Notes: generated from the sequence alone by a model not told the origin. A stretch of 64,000 nucleotides of DNA from Auanema rhodensis (GCA_964057225.1 OZ059898.1:11718001-11782000); one strand, 5' to 3'. Positions 27,282-40,279 are shown, numbered from the stretch's first letter. Program-made: numbers and translations.

Positions 27282-28704
27282 ATGATAACCCGTGCCGTCT
27301 TGGGATTAGATGCGGTAGTGTCGACTGTGGCTGGTCTTTTCATTTTCTTTCAGCCTCATATTATAGCTGATTTTGTATTTGTGAGTTTAATTTATTGATT
27401 TTTCAACCAAAGTATGTTTTGTTTGAGTGAATTGTACGAAAACTATGATTGAATCAATGGCTTGGTAGCTATTTTTTTCATCTGAACTTTCTTTTGCTTC
27501 AAACTAATTATCTAATGAAGTTGTCATAAAACGACAAAGCAATCCAGCTTTTCTGCCATAAAACGTGTAAACTGGATCTCTTGAATATGAGAAGATATAC
27601 CGCTGTCTTTCGAAAACTTTTTGTAAAGTATTGCCATGTTTTTCAGAGAGTAGAAACTGACGGAGTCCATTGGCATTTAGTAAGATGTATTGGTGGCCAA
27701 ATATTGGCTGGAGCTTTCCTTTCATGGAAAATGAGAAGTTCCGGAACTGTAACGCACACCGTTTGCCATCTGGTTAGAATTGTGGTAAGAAATCGAAATT
27801 CGAAACATTTGAAAATGATAACATGACCGATTTTAAGCCAGCTATCATCTTAATACTTTTGGCTGTACAATGTCGTTCTATGACCCCTGATCTTTTGGAT
27901 GCACAGGTTCGAAACAGTATAATCAGTGCTTAGGCGAAAGTTACTTTCAGCATTTGGAATATGTTAAATATTTCTGCTTTGGTGGTTTGGTCTTCCACGC
28001 CTTACTCTTAATATCAAATGGATGGCAAATTGGTTTGTAACCATAAGGAGGCAACTTATTAAGTTTAATAAATTTTAGGAGCAGCTGTGCTTCCTGGAAA
28101 CCGTGTCGGAGATTGCCTTTATCAACTTGACGCAATTGCCTCTATTTGTATTGGAATTGCTTGGCTTGCTTTCCCTAATTGGCTTCTCCATCGTCAAGTA
28201 AATGCTGATTCTCATCAAAAAACATTTTTTCTTTTCCTTCAAACATTTTTTTAAAAACCATTCTGACTATGAATCATTCAATTAATGAAGAACTTTTCTT
28301 TTAGGTTATCGTCCAACTGGATGATTCTCATTCTTTATGCGGAAGGATAATGGGAGCCCTTTTCGTATCTTCTTATTCCGTATCTACACATGCTCTTCAT
28401 TGGCAAAACCAAAGAGATCGTCAAGTAGCCGTTGACTCTCGAGTAGTTGTAAGTTTAATTCAATTAATTTGTTCATATCAAGAATTTTTCATTTCTGCAT
28501 ATAATTTACTCTTTGGCATCTACCCTCAATTCATTATTTCAGTGCTGTGTCGCCATTCTCTCAGCTCAAATATGGTCTCAAATCGCATACACTCGTGATT
28601 GGTCTGGAGGACATTGGGTGGGAATATCCCTGTTCTCTACCTGGACCGTACTATCTCTGGCATACAGAGTGAGCCTAGCTCTCTCTAAAACAAAAAAGAA
28701 CTGA
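27282..28704 (+). CDS. Multi-pass membrane protein of unknown function with an internal duplication
   Basis: Seven exons give about 270 residues with around seven or eight hydrophobic segments. The start is at 27282 (MITRAVLGLDAVVSTVAGLF); the stop TGA is at 28702-28704 after a basic tail (ALSKTKKN). The two halves resemble each other: LDAVVSTVAGLFIFFQP and a later GGQILAGAFLSW in the first half correspond to LDAIASICIGIAWLAFP and GRIMGALFVSSYS in the second, with the same spacing of about 25 residues and a nearby D..H pair. I do not recognise the family. No signal peptide cleavage site is evident, so the first hydrophobic stretch is probably a membrane anchor. A small-molecule transporter or channel role would be only a guess. 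Confidence 0.78.
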
Positions 28705-30859
28705 TTAGCTATCATTGAGTTTTTATATGTTGTTTTTTTGTCTATACAGAAAATGATACAAAATGATTTATAAGTTTTATATTATTCAAAAAATTGTCAT
28801 ATTTAAACTTTTTATCAGATAAATCATATGACTAGCTATTATACAAGTAGTATTAAGATGTATATAGAAGTTCTTTTATAATCTTTTGATAATAATTAAA
28901 AATCAAATGTAAGTAATCATACTCAGGCTAAGATTCAGGTTTCACATCGAGTAGTGCTCAATGTTTATTTCAGTTTTGAGCTACGTATCAAGCATTAATT
29001 TGAGATATCAAACATGTATATTTTTTAATATAGTAAAGTATAGTATAGTCTAGTTTAGTATATATATATATATATATATATATACGTACATATATATGTA
29101 TGTGTATGCATGTATGGATGGAAGGATGGATGGATCCACTACTAGAGGAAAGAAACTATGACATTTGAGAGTTCATTTGTGCCTTCATATCATAAAATTT
29201 ATGGAAACGGCAAGAAAATATATAAACTTTATTTGCATCTGGGTAAATTTCAGAATCTATATGAAGTCATCCAACTAATAATTTTTAACAAAAGCCGAAA
29301 ACGTGAAAAGCTCTGTTAAAATAAAACATATAAACAACCGATTTATTTCTGCAACAATTGAAAATGTATGGAGGAACAAGAAACGCAGAACCATATGCTA
29401 ATTAAGCCGTTCACCATTCACGTGAAAAACATTATACGCCTGAAAATCTGAATTATATGTTCGATACCTCTTCTACTTATCATTTCATGAAACCAGATAT
29501 GGTACTAAATAAGCATAATTGAAATTTGTGAAAAGAAAACGATTCATGAGATACTAAATTTGTGTGGGTAGCTACAATATTGCTTAAAATACGAATACCT
29601 TCTTTTTAATTGGATAAGTCTGATGTGTCTTGTTTTTATGACTTATCGGAGCAAGTAAGACTTAATTTGCAGCTCGAAAATTTCTCTTTTTACTTGATAA
29701 ACCAAGCATACTACTTATCATGCACATGTTTATTCTATGTTCAATATGAAAATAATTCTATTATCTAGCAATACAACGTCATTTCTTCAGAATAATCACC
29801 CTGGGAATTCAACAGGATTTCATCAACACTGCTTTTTTTTTATTATTCCTTGCATTTGCTACCTTCTCGACGACTCTCGGTAGCCTTGCAAGCCATTTGT
29901 TGTTGAAATCTACATTGACATGTGTTTCTTTTTGATAAACATGAAAGAAATATATGCGTTTTGCTTTTTCGTGTTGTTCTTTTTTTCAATATGAACCTTA
30001 TATAAGGTTCTTGAAGTCCAAGATAATTAGAAAAAGCTTTCTAGAAGTTCTGAGGTAATAGATACATCAAAATATTTGTGTGTCTCAAACATAGCTTCGA
30101 GCATATGACTTCTCTAAATATGCTAAGAAATCATCACTTTTCAATAACTATCAAAACCTTTTGAATTCTTCGTGAACCTGCTAAAGAATTCTTACTGCAA
30201 TTACTTGAAATTCTGTATTTTAACCATATATTTAGCAAACACCATGTCCTCATTGTTGAGCATATTTCACTACTTGTAAACCAAAGTATGTCTATGTCCT
30301 AAAAAGTTCGTCGATTGTTCGTGATTGTTCCTACTTTGTCAAATCTTCGTTCTTGGATCCTCCAAATTGTGACGTAAAACTATTCATCCTCATTTCCAGC
30401 TATCGCCTTAACTATGAGCTCAATTAGAACAGATATACTAACGATGTTAATCAACTGGCTTTAATAATGTTCGAGCTGGGACAGCCCCCTCACTCCTTAT
30501 GTAGCCACGCCTATTCTCTTCTTCATCCTAAAACTCGGGAAGACGAAGCTCTCAGTTTTCTCCAATTTCTTTTACAACTTTTTCCAAAAAAAGGAGAATT
30601 GTTCCAATTCCTACATCTTGATGCTATATAACTTTGTTTTCCATATGAATTATGCTAACCTAACCATATACAAGGACCTTCCTTTGCTGTAATCAACATT
30701 TCCTTTAAATTTTAACTAAATATTTATAACTCATTTCTCATAACATTCGCTAAATACATTAAATAATAATTACTTTCTTCTTTTCAATGTTTTAACTCAT
30801 ATTTATTATTACTACTTCCTGGCATGAGGAATTTATTTGAGTCAGTACTAGTTTAGACC
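28705..30859. other. Intergenic, 5' flank of the pdf-2 gene
   Basis: More than 2 kb of AT-rich sequence without an exon I can support. It holds a simple-repeat cluster (about 29035-29140). The last part, around 30450-30560, has locally higher GC and is likely regulatory for the neuropeptide gene, but no specific site was identified. Confidence 0.45.
29033..29140. repeat. Compound microsatellite (TAGTA, TA, TGTA, GGAT units)
   Basis: Successive runs of AGTATAGT-like units, an alternating TA tract of about 26 bases (29058-29083), GTACATATATATGTATGTGTATG and finally GATGGATGGATG units follow one another directly. This is a typical slippage-prone compound repeat. Confidence 0.9.
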
Positions 30860-31324
30860 ATGGTTTCCTCCAAGTTATCTCTTGTGGCTGCTGTTCTTTT
30901 GGCTTTCCTAGCCGTTTCTTATGCACTGTCAACGGAGAACCGTAATTTCCTCAAGGTTTGTATAACATTTCTTATAAATTAAAAATAGTTAACTCTGATT
31001 TCTATAACTTTGAGTTGTTTACTATTTACGTTTAGCTGGGATCCACTGGCTACGGCCTTAATGATGATCGGTTCTACCAATACCCTACCAGTGGTATATA
31101 CAGATTTCTCCAAACCAGACAGGTTAGTAATGTGATTTAGCTTTAATCAGTTTAATTACTTTCAATTGGGATAGCTAATCAAATAGAGTTTTCTACGATT
31201 TGTCAATAAACGCTTGAAAAAACTATAGTTGTAGGGACCTCAAAAGCGAAATAATGCGGAAGTTGTTAACCACATTCTGAAAAACTTTGGAACTCTCGAT
31301 CGACTTGGAGATGTTGGAAAATAA
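30860..31324 (+). CDS. pdf-2: Pigment-dispersing factor neuropeptide precursor PDF-2
   Basis: A 90-residue secreted precursor in three exons (30860-30955, 31036-31122, 31235-31324), all in phase 0. Residues 1-22 form a clear signal peptide (MVSSKLSLVAAVLLAFLAVSYA). After an intervening propeptide, KR at about residues 65-66 releases the peptide that starts NNAEVVNHILKNFG and ends LDRLGDVGK, in which the glycine is the amide donor. This matches the C. elegans PDF-2 (NLP-37) peptide except for Thr in place of Ala after NFG. In C. elegans PDF peptides act on the class B receptor PDFR-1 in locomotion, arousal and mate searching; those roles are family knowledge. The start was chosen because it gives the signal peptide. 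Confidence 0.96.
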
Positions 31325-31649
31325 AAAAAGTTGGTATCAATTGGATCATATCTGCACATTTTTCCGACACCTCATAGATCAACTAGAACATCTGTATATT
31401 GGTCGCACACATAAATGTTAAACAAAACGTTTTTTAGCTTAAATCATAATTTATTTTACAAGTTCATAAGCAAGAATTAACAATACCAACAACGAATGAA
31501 CAGCTTAGCCGCCAATTAGCATCATCGTATTAATGAGACTAATAGAGAAATGAAGACACAGAGCAAGAAATGTAATTAAATCCCTTTCCTTCATTATAAC
31601 TCTTTGAGATGAAAACATGAGAAGCTTGAATCGATTCGAACTAAGTGAT

Positions 31650-33030
31650 TTACGGACCCACTGAAAGATTAAACGTATGATTGTTAAAGAAGAAACAGAA
31701 ACAAACCAGCTCCACGAAGTTGGTTTCTTAATTCCACAATTTTTTCTCTATCTTGAGGAGGTAAAAGTGCAACTTCTTCTTCTGAGAGTTGCATAACCTA
31801 TAAACAGAAAGAAAACATAATGTAACATATTATTAGCAATTACCTGCATTAACAATTTGGCATTCTGTTCTTCCTCAGCAGACATTCCGCTCTGAAAAAA
31901 TATATAATTGATCAATTCATACAAAAGAAAATTAAAACCATGTTTTGCACAGGTGGAGCCACGTGTCGAGTATAATTTTGAGGAATTGGATGAGATCCAG
32001 AAGGAGGATAAGTAGTAGTATTCAAAACACCTGAAGAAAAAAATATTACATTTATTATGAGTTGCTTTTATAAGGGACCTGGCTGAGGTACTGAAAAACC
32101 TTGATGGAATGGTTGAGCTTGAGAAGGAGTCTCTCTGTGAAGCATTGCAATCGCCACTTGTGGATCGACTATTCTCATAACCACTTGAGCCTAAACCCTA
32201 TGCTAAAATATTCAAAATAAAACTTCAAGAAACCTGCAATAAAGCGTAAGAAAGCTGAGGATTATCTATTAGCATCTTTTTGGCTTCATTCGGACTTGAT
32301 CGCATAACCTAAAAACAAAGAGGGATAAAGAACAGAAAGCGCAATTAATTACATCTTTCATCTGTTTCATAAGCTCAAACATCTTCTCAGGCGGCAGAGA
32401 GGCAACAGTACGAGAAATAGCCTAATAGTGCAAAATGTAAAGTATAAATGAGAAAAAAATTACTTCAGGAGCTTTTCCCTCTTCTGGCTCAGGACCATAA
32501 GGACTTTCCTCTACTTGCTGAGCACCTAATGCAGCCTATATATATCAGGCTTGCAAACTATTTTAAAACACAAATAAAACCTGAAGTTGAGCAATTTCAT
32601 CTGCACTTCTATCACCACCCGCAGCACTGTCTACACGTAATGTTCTACCATTTAAATCATACCTAAAATATAAACCATTGCACCAAATATGTTACAGCAA
32701 CAAACCCATTCAAATTTCTTATGGCTAACTCCGCTGTTTGAACATCTGGAAACTCGATAAAGCCGTAACCCTTCGGCTTTCCCGTTTCTCTATCAAAAAC
32801 CATTTTGATAGAGAGCACAGGGCCGACCTATATATTGAATATTTAAATACAATTAAATAAATTAAAGCTTACTTTTGAAAATATTTGCTTAATTGTTTCT
32901 TCTTGAATGTCATATGAAATGTTACCAACTAAAAAACAAATATAATAAACTTTGTTTATTCAAAATTACCAAAAACAGATCGTGCTGAACGATCAGCTTG
33001 GGTAACAACAGCAGGTTTTTGAAAGTTCAT
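31650..33030 (-). CDS. cpf-2: Cleavage stimulation factor 64 kDa subunit (CSTF2 / CPF-2)
   Basis: An RNA-binding factor that recognises the U/GU-rich element downstream of poly(A) sites in pre-mRNA 3'-end processing. The start is at 33030 ([18 protein letters not shown]). The RRM follows with [20 protein letters not shown] (RNP2 region) and [19 protein letters not shown] (RNP1). Next come the [12 protein letters not shown] end of the RRM, a hinge, and a Pro/Gln-rich segment. The C-terminal three-helix domain reads [20 protein letters not shown], matching the human 'VLQLTADQIAMLPPEQR'. The final few codons are uncertain: a 49-50-base intron with CTTTCAG acceptor gives a GAVGP ending and the stop at 31650-31652; reading through instead stops near 31693. 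The gene is shorter than human CSTF2, lacking the MEARA repeats. Confidence 0.93.
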
Positions 33031-34240
33031 GTCTTCTTAAATGTATTATCATGTAGCACAATCTATCCTAACAGCGAAACACTGATATAACAAGTATCTA
33101 AGCATCCAAAAAAAACAAATATAGTATAATACTCAAAAAATATAAAACATTTAATTTGCTGTTCGAGTTTTTTAAGCCTGGTGTTTGCGTACACATTTTT
33201 GTTAAATCGGTGTCTTTCCGAAAATATACAAAAGTTTTTCAAAACATGAAGCACCAAAAAATGAAACTAAAAACAAAGAATATTTAAATGGTATTTATTT
33301 CTTCATGTGAATTTCTTGTTGTTCTGAATTGACTTTCAAAGTTTAGGTTGTGTTTATTGTTTATTATAAAAATAAGGAATTCACTTTAAAGTAAAAAAGA
33401 AAATGTGCAACCCTTGTTTGATGCGATTTATGTTCAATAAGTAATTTCAAATAGGATTTAAAGATGGCATTACTTAGGTATTACAATAGACATTTTTTTC
33501 CAATGGATAAAACTTGGGTACGGAGCAAGCATCGTGTTTCGAATTCGATGCTTAAGTGTTCTCTCTCTTCTTTTTTTTTTGTTTTCCAGTTAATCATTAT
33601 TAAAATGAGTTCTTCAATTTTCTATAATAAGGCTCTTTCGGTTATGGGCCAAGAATTATCAACATTTCTGTAGTTAATCGAAATTCGAGGATGGCAGTAA
33701 ACATGCTGACAAAAACATTAAAAACATTTGGTGCTCCTATTATCCCAAGGGATTTGTGATAGAATTGTTAATATGTATATTTATTTAAAGATCTCAGAAA
33801 TCCATGTTTGCAAACACATTCGTTCCTAAAACAACTTCCTTGGCAGATATAAGAAGAAACATCATTCATTGTTTGGCGTTTGTAAAAGAATTGTCTCACT
33901 TTGATTTGTTATAAAACAAGAAAGTTTGTTTGGAATATATCAAGTCTCAATTGATATGTCCGATTCCACCCGAGTGCTCAATAAAATAATTATAATATCA
34001 ATGATTGTATTAATACTTTAAAGAAGTGCAAATTTGAATTTGATAATTAAATGGAGATACAATAACGCACTCCTCTTATCAGCTATCCTTTCGGAGGACA
34101 CGTATGTATTTTGGGAAGCACGGCCAAACGCGTACACTTCACTTCGTTATTTTAAAATAATAACAAACAAGAATAATATATATACTTAGGTCATTTTTTT
34201 ATAATGTTCATTGTTCATAGAGTTTATTCTCTTATGAGCT
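33031..34240. promoter_or_regulatory. Shared upstream region of divergent cpf-2 and gcn-2
   Basis: About 1.2 kb of AT-rich DNA between two start codons. No exon with recognisable content was seen. A TTCATAG acceptor-like site at about 34215-34220 could be the trans-splice site for the gcn-2 leader. Confidence 0.45.
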
Positions 34241-34248
34241 ATGTCTAG
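34234..34248 (+). promoter_or_regulatory. Tiny upstream open frame overlapping the gcn-2 start codon
   Basis: ATG at 34234 opens four codons (Met-Ser-Tyr-Val) and stops at 34246-34248, so it overlaps the main ATG at 34241 in another frame. The base at -3 is C for the upstream ATG and G for the main ATG, so leaky scanning is expected. It only matters if the mature 5' end lies upstream of 34234. Confidence 0.45.
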
Positions 34249-37200
34249 TTACCAAGAAATTCAAAACGACGAAAAGATTGCTATTCAATCAATCTACGAA
34301 GAAGCTGTATTCGAAACAAATGCGTGGAATGTAGGGTATTTCCTTTTATGTCTTCAAAACGCTTAGTTTTGTAGGTTTGGAAGCCTCTGAAATTTAAACT
34401 TCGTTTGTTACCTGTTCAATCTACTAGTCGTGGAGCTAACTCATTTGCCCACGTATCCCTTGATTTCACCGTGACATGTTCAGACAAATACCCGGATGAG
34501 TGAGTAAATCAAGTAAAATAATTTTCATTTAATTTCTTCAGTATTCCTGTCTATGCACTTGAAAATGTTAAAGGAATTTCTGCTGCCGATACTAATAGTC
34601 TGCAAGAAAATATAAATCAAAAAATTCAAGAGCTCAAAGGCAGTGTAGGTAACATTAAGTATTATAATGTAACTTATTTATTTTCAGCCAATGATATTAG
34701 ACTTATGCGAGTTGATTCGATCATTTCTTTATGAAAAAGATGTCCCTGTCTCATCATTTCATGAAAACATGATTAAACAACAGGCTCATGACCTTTCAAA
34801 CAAAAATGTTATTACTTTTGTTTTTTTTCAAACAAAACCATTTTTTTCAGAGGTGTAGGGCTAACAGTGAGAAAAGAGAATTCGAACAGATAGCTGAAGA
34901 GCGCGAGCTAAAGCAAACTGAATTGCAGTGGAAAGATGATAGTTTGGAAAAAATTGATTGCACGGTATAGCTGAAGTCATTTTTATATTCTATTATTACT
35001 TATTTAAAGAATATGGAGATGTATGTAATTGGGCCTCATAGAGTTTATAAGAGGGATGATGAAAAAGTTCGCACCATTCAACATACAAGTTGTAAAGAAT
35101 GGAGAGGAGTCTTCTCCGGGGAAGATGTTTTAGTCTCGGAATGGACATTCCATCACTCCTGTGAAAAATCTAATAAGATTAACAAGCAAATTGATGTTGA
35201 AGGATGTAACAAGTATGCAAATTAATTTTTTTCTTAATCTTTTAAAATTATTTGTATTTCCAGCCTTATTAAGGAACTTGAAGTTCATTTGACCAGTTAT
35301 CTGCAATTTATGAATAGTGAACAGACGATTGCTCCTGTTGCGTTCACTGAAATTGAGTTAAAAGTTATTCAACCTAACAATATTCATTTTCTGGTTTACA
35401 TTGGCCAAAAAATTAGTGTTAATCATTTAAACCTTTCCACTTTTCCGCTTCAAAAAGATACAGTAAGTCAAGTTTATTGCTGTTTTTAAAATAGGTTGTC
35501 TATAGTCACAGATGATAAAACGTCTAGCAGCACATGCAGTGTTCGCTTTGCGTTTTTTACATAATCGTCAGTTATCACACGGAGTTCTTTCAAATAGCTC
35601 AATCTGGTATTTTAACAATACTTTCATTTTCTCTGATTCTGTACTTTTGTATGTTGACTTTATTTTAATTCATTATTTTTTTCCAATTGTGTTTAGATCA
35701 TTAATGTGTTGGGCTACTAACTGTTTTAAACATTTATGCTCTGAATTCAAAAACATTAAACAATTTGTAACTGGAGATGCTTCTTCTCAAAAGATGGATT
35801 TATTCTCACTTGGCACTATTTTACATGGTTTGAGAACAAAACATGTAAGTACGCCCATTATATCTTGAGTTCACCAATAGTTTAGAGTTCTTCTCTTTCA
35901 CTTTTTGCAACTACTGACGACATGGATGACTTCATTTCTACATGTCAGACATCAAAATCGGTAGAAGATCTAATGGAACATAAATACCTAGTTATGGGTA
36001 CTATTTAATTTGTGATTTTATTATGTGAAATATATTTGAGATATGCTTTCGGACACTGGTTCCCTCCCGCAATGGAATGTTGAATCAATTGATGGTAAAA
36101 AGAGTCGACTGATTCGCGAGTTTTTCCTGCAGAAACAGCTGGGCAGAGGAGGATTTGGAGATGTCGTATTGGCTAAGTATCACATTATATCTTTTTATAT
36201 TGATTTTATAAGTTTATTCTAGAAATAAAATTGATAGCAGTAATTACGCTGTCAAAAGAATACCGTTGTATCCGAAAAATCAAAAATTGAATCGTAAAAT
36301 CACTCAAGAAGCTGAACTCTTTGCCAAACTAAATCATCCGAATGTTGTTAGATACTACAAGTGAGATATTCTTTTCTTATTCACTTATTCTGGGTTTCAG
36401 TGCTTGGATGGAAGACGTGAACCCAGTTCCTTCAATCAGTTCTTCAAAAAGTACAATTGCGGAAAGAGAGGGTTCACAAATTTATAAATACTTAAATAAT
36501 TAAATAATTTCAGATTCCATGCTTCCATCACGACTACGGCAAATTGAAAATAGGTGTGAACCTATACATGCCGAGACTTCGGAATGGTCCATGAGTTATC
36601 GCCCAAATGATAGCCTAGACTCTAGCAGTGACGAAGAAGAGTACGATAATAAGCCTGGAATAACTCTTTTTGACAATCGAACTGATGATTCAGATGTTAG
36701 TTTATATCGATAATTCTCCTAATGGCCAACATTTCAGGGAATATGTTTTGAGAATTCAAATGACGATAAGGAAAATTCTTCGGAAAAACAGACCACTGGA
36801 TCTGAAAATAGTGAAATCAAGACCCAGTCTACAACCTCGACGGAGGTATAAATAAATGAAGAATTATTTTATAAACATTTTTCTATTTAGGTTCAATCAT
36901 TAAGATTGCTTTATATCCAGATGGAGTTCTGTGAAAATTCCACATTACGTGGATGTATTGATAGAAAAGAACTTCACTTGAAATCCATTAAAATCTGGAA
37001 ACTATTTAATGATATGTTGAAGGGGCTGCAGTACATCCATGAAAATCAGATGATTCATCGGGATATAACCCCCGTATGAGTGGTAGCCATTATATTTAAG
37101 GAACACATGTTTCAGGCGAATATACTGATAGATGGTGCTGGTCATGCAAAGATTGGCGATTTTGGATTGGCCACATATCTTTTCTTACGAAAAGATTCCG

Positions 37201-40200
37201 AAGGTCGAGCTATGCCTATTGATAACAATTCTCAGTTACCATGTATGTACTTAGATATTTACTAAGATTATGATGTTCTCTTGACAGGTCAAACCAGGGA
37301 TATTGGCACAGAATTGTATATGGCACCTGAACTTTTTGTTCTGGATGATAAAAAACCATATACTAGTAAAATAGATGTTTATAGGTTAGAAGTAATTAGA
37401 ATTCTTTATAATGTGGTTTGTTTTAGTGCAGGAGTTGTATTATTCGAAATGTTTTACCGGCCTTTGCCTTTAGGCCAAGATAGGATATCCACAATGAGAT
37501 CTTTGAAAAAAACTTCGACCGTACCTGATGACTTCAATAGTGGCTACAGTACTGCTCAGGTTTTCCTTATATATTTTGAGGTTCTATCTTTTTTGTTTAA
37601 AGGCTAACTTGGCCAAAAAATTTATTGAGTCTATGCTGCAATATGATGCTGATCTTCGTCCAACTATAGCTGAACTTATAGCCAACAATGAGAGGCCTGT
37701 GGCTGAGATTGGTGACGAGGGGTTCCAGGTACTAAAACTATGTTTACATAATAATTGATGCTTTCAGAGGTTTTTCTCTAATGTAGTAAGTAAACGAAGT
37801 GGAAGAATGTATAATTGGGTTGTGGATTCTATGTTTGAATATGATGGTTCCGTTGCAAAAAACTACTATTTTGATTCAGAATTATGTGAAGTAAATACTT
37901 CTCTAGAATTAATTTATGTATTAATATTTTGAAGGAAAAATATAAAAATAACAAAGATCATATCATGCATGAAGTCAAAGAAGAGCTTTCGCTCATATTC
38001 CAATTGAGATCTTTTGTACCTCTTTACAACCATCTGTTGACTCCTGACACCTGTGTTCCCAAAAACTCGGAACTTCGTTCTAAACTAGTAAATTTAATAG
38101 ACCGAACTGGATTCATTGTTGGTTTGCCAGTATGTTTGTTATTTTCTAAATACCAATAATTCAATGTATTTTCAGGTTGATTTAAAGTTTAACTTTGTTC
38201 GGTTTTGCCTTAGAAATTCTGTTAAAAGATTTAAAAGATTCACGTTTGATCGAGTTTTTGCCAAGAAAACTGCCATTGGTAAGCTTTTTTGAATACCTTT
38301 TTGAGTAATTGAAACTGTAAAGATTCTCATCCCTTGGAGCGTTGGGAATGTAGCATTGACTGTATAGTTGCTGAGAAAAGTGCAATTACTTTAACAACAG
38401 AACTTCTATCCTCTGTTTATCAGATTGCCGATGAAATGCTGAAAAACATGAATTGCACTTTACGGTTCGTTCCTGCAAGAATTCGCTTATAATAATAGTT
38501 TATTCAGTATTGGGAACTTTCATCTCATTGAAGCTGCCTTGGAACACCTAACAGTGAAGAAAGATAATGCATTTGCAGTACTTCAGGCGTTCCATAAATT
38601 TTTCACATCTCCAAGTAACGCCTAACATATAATCCATAATAAGTTGCAAGAATTGCACGAATTGCAGAGCCCTTAACCAGCCAAGCTAAATTTGATTCAA
38701 TTAGTCAAATACTTGGTCCGAAAATAGCAACATCCCTTCTATCCCTTCTTCCAATTGAAACATCTTTCGCAACTTTCAAGGTTGTTAAGTCCTAATCTTT
38801 TTTCCTGAAATTGTTTAATTTAGGATAGTTGCAGAACGCTGTTGAAGTCCAGAAATGCAGCAGTGAGAGCAAAGGCGGAAGCTGCAATTTCTCATCTGGA
38901 ACAACTAATGGAAGCTTTGCAAGCAGGTAATTACGATTAAAGTATCGCAAACTCTTTGAAATCAATTTCAGCTACCCCGCCTCATGCTTCCAATATGAAT
39001 ATTATTTTTGATGCAACAACAATATATAGGCCTACAATCTATCGAGATGGCGTTTTGTTCATTTTAACTGTTGAAGTACCTCAAAAGAAGGGAACAAAGA
39101 ATACTTTAGTACTTGCCGGAGGTAAAGCTTCAAATTATACATCAGGACATAAAGAGTTTTGTAGGTCGTTATGATTCCATGCTAGAAGAGGAAAGGCAAA
39201 CTAAAGATTTACTACCACCATATCCGCTATGCTTAATCGGTTGCTCAATCTCTCTTGATGTTTTATGCGTTGCACGGGAAAGATTAGGAGAATGTGCTAT
39301 TTCGTTTATATTCTATCATTACTTTCAACCTTTTTTAGCTATGAATTTCGAAGCAGCCGTTGTCTGCTCGTATTATTCTGATTTTCTCATTGAGAAATTT
39401 AGTCTCGCTAAAGAATTATGGAATTTACAAATACAAGCGGATATTTTTCATGAACCAGTAGATTGCATAGATTCTCTTCACGTGAGTAGTGTTTTCTTTG
39501 TCAGAGTTAGTATTCAATTCTATAGACCTACTGCAATCAGAAAAGTATTGCTCATATCCTAGTGATATTTGGAAACGACGAAGTTTTAGTATGTCGATAT
39601 GGGGAAAATTTGGGGAAAATGAGTTTCGCATCGGCCCTTCAGTTGTTCAGTGAGGTTTCTGAAGAACATGTTATGATAACGTCTACACCCGTCTCATCTA
39701 GCAGGTGATTTTTTAGACTTGAATGAATCAAAAATAGTTACTCAGGACACCTCATCAAAGCACCACGCCGCGAGCCACCACAGCTTCTCACGCGAATTGC
39801 AATTTCACCTTTGCTGAGCCTGATAAATTAGATTTTAAGAAAAAGCGAAAAATTGAGGTAAATGAGTTTTTTCAGACTATTATCTATCTCCTTTACCGTA
39901 GTTTTATATCTTATAAAACATATTATACTTTAGGGACGAGTTCAAAATATACTAGGTGAAGTACTTTCAATATTTTCACCCAAATGTAAGATAGAAGTTT
40001 GCATCAACGCATTGTCCTCTGATCTTATTAAACTAATTGCGGGATCTCTTAAACGTACAACTACTCGTTCTGAGGTTTATTTATTTCAAAACGCTTTGCG
40101 TATTAGATTATGTTCAGCTTCAAACACTCTTCCAAAACTGGGGAAAACAGTATGGCAAGTCAAAACAGGATTTAGAATGTGTTTATCAATATTGCTGCAA

Positions 40201-40279
40201 TATTTATTCTAACACTGGCACGAGCAGTGTGCTAATTCTTTATAGCCATACCGAAGAGTTCTATAAAATCATAATATAA
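34241..40279 (+). CDS. gcn-2: eIF2-alpha kinase GCN2 (RWD, pseudokinase, kinase, HisRS-like, C-terminal domain)
   Basis: It phosphorylates eIF2-alpha on amino-acid starvation and slows general translation. Order: RWD domain (34241 to about 34780, IQSIYEEAVFE start), charged coiled stretch (KREFEQIAEERELKQTE), pseudokinase (about 35230-36000), kinase (36043 to about 37790), HisRS-like region (about 37850-39840) and C-terminal domain. Kinase motifs: LGRGGFGDVVLAK (P-loop), YAVKRI (Lys), an acidic insert typical of eIF2 kinases (DSSSDEEEYDN), MEFCENSTLRGCID, HRDITPAN, DFGLAT and GTELYMAPELF. The catalytic-loop lysine after HRD is replaced by Thr. The true C-terminus needs a 52-base intron (40056-40107), which shifts into the frame ending LILYSHTEEFYKIII with stop at 40277-40279; the unspliced frame would end earlier at 40212 with an unconvincing tail. 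Confidence 0.93.
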
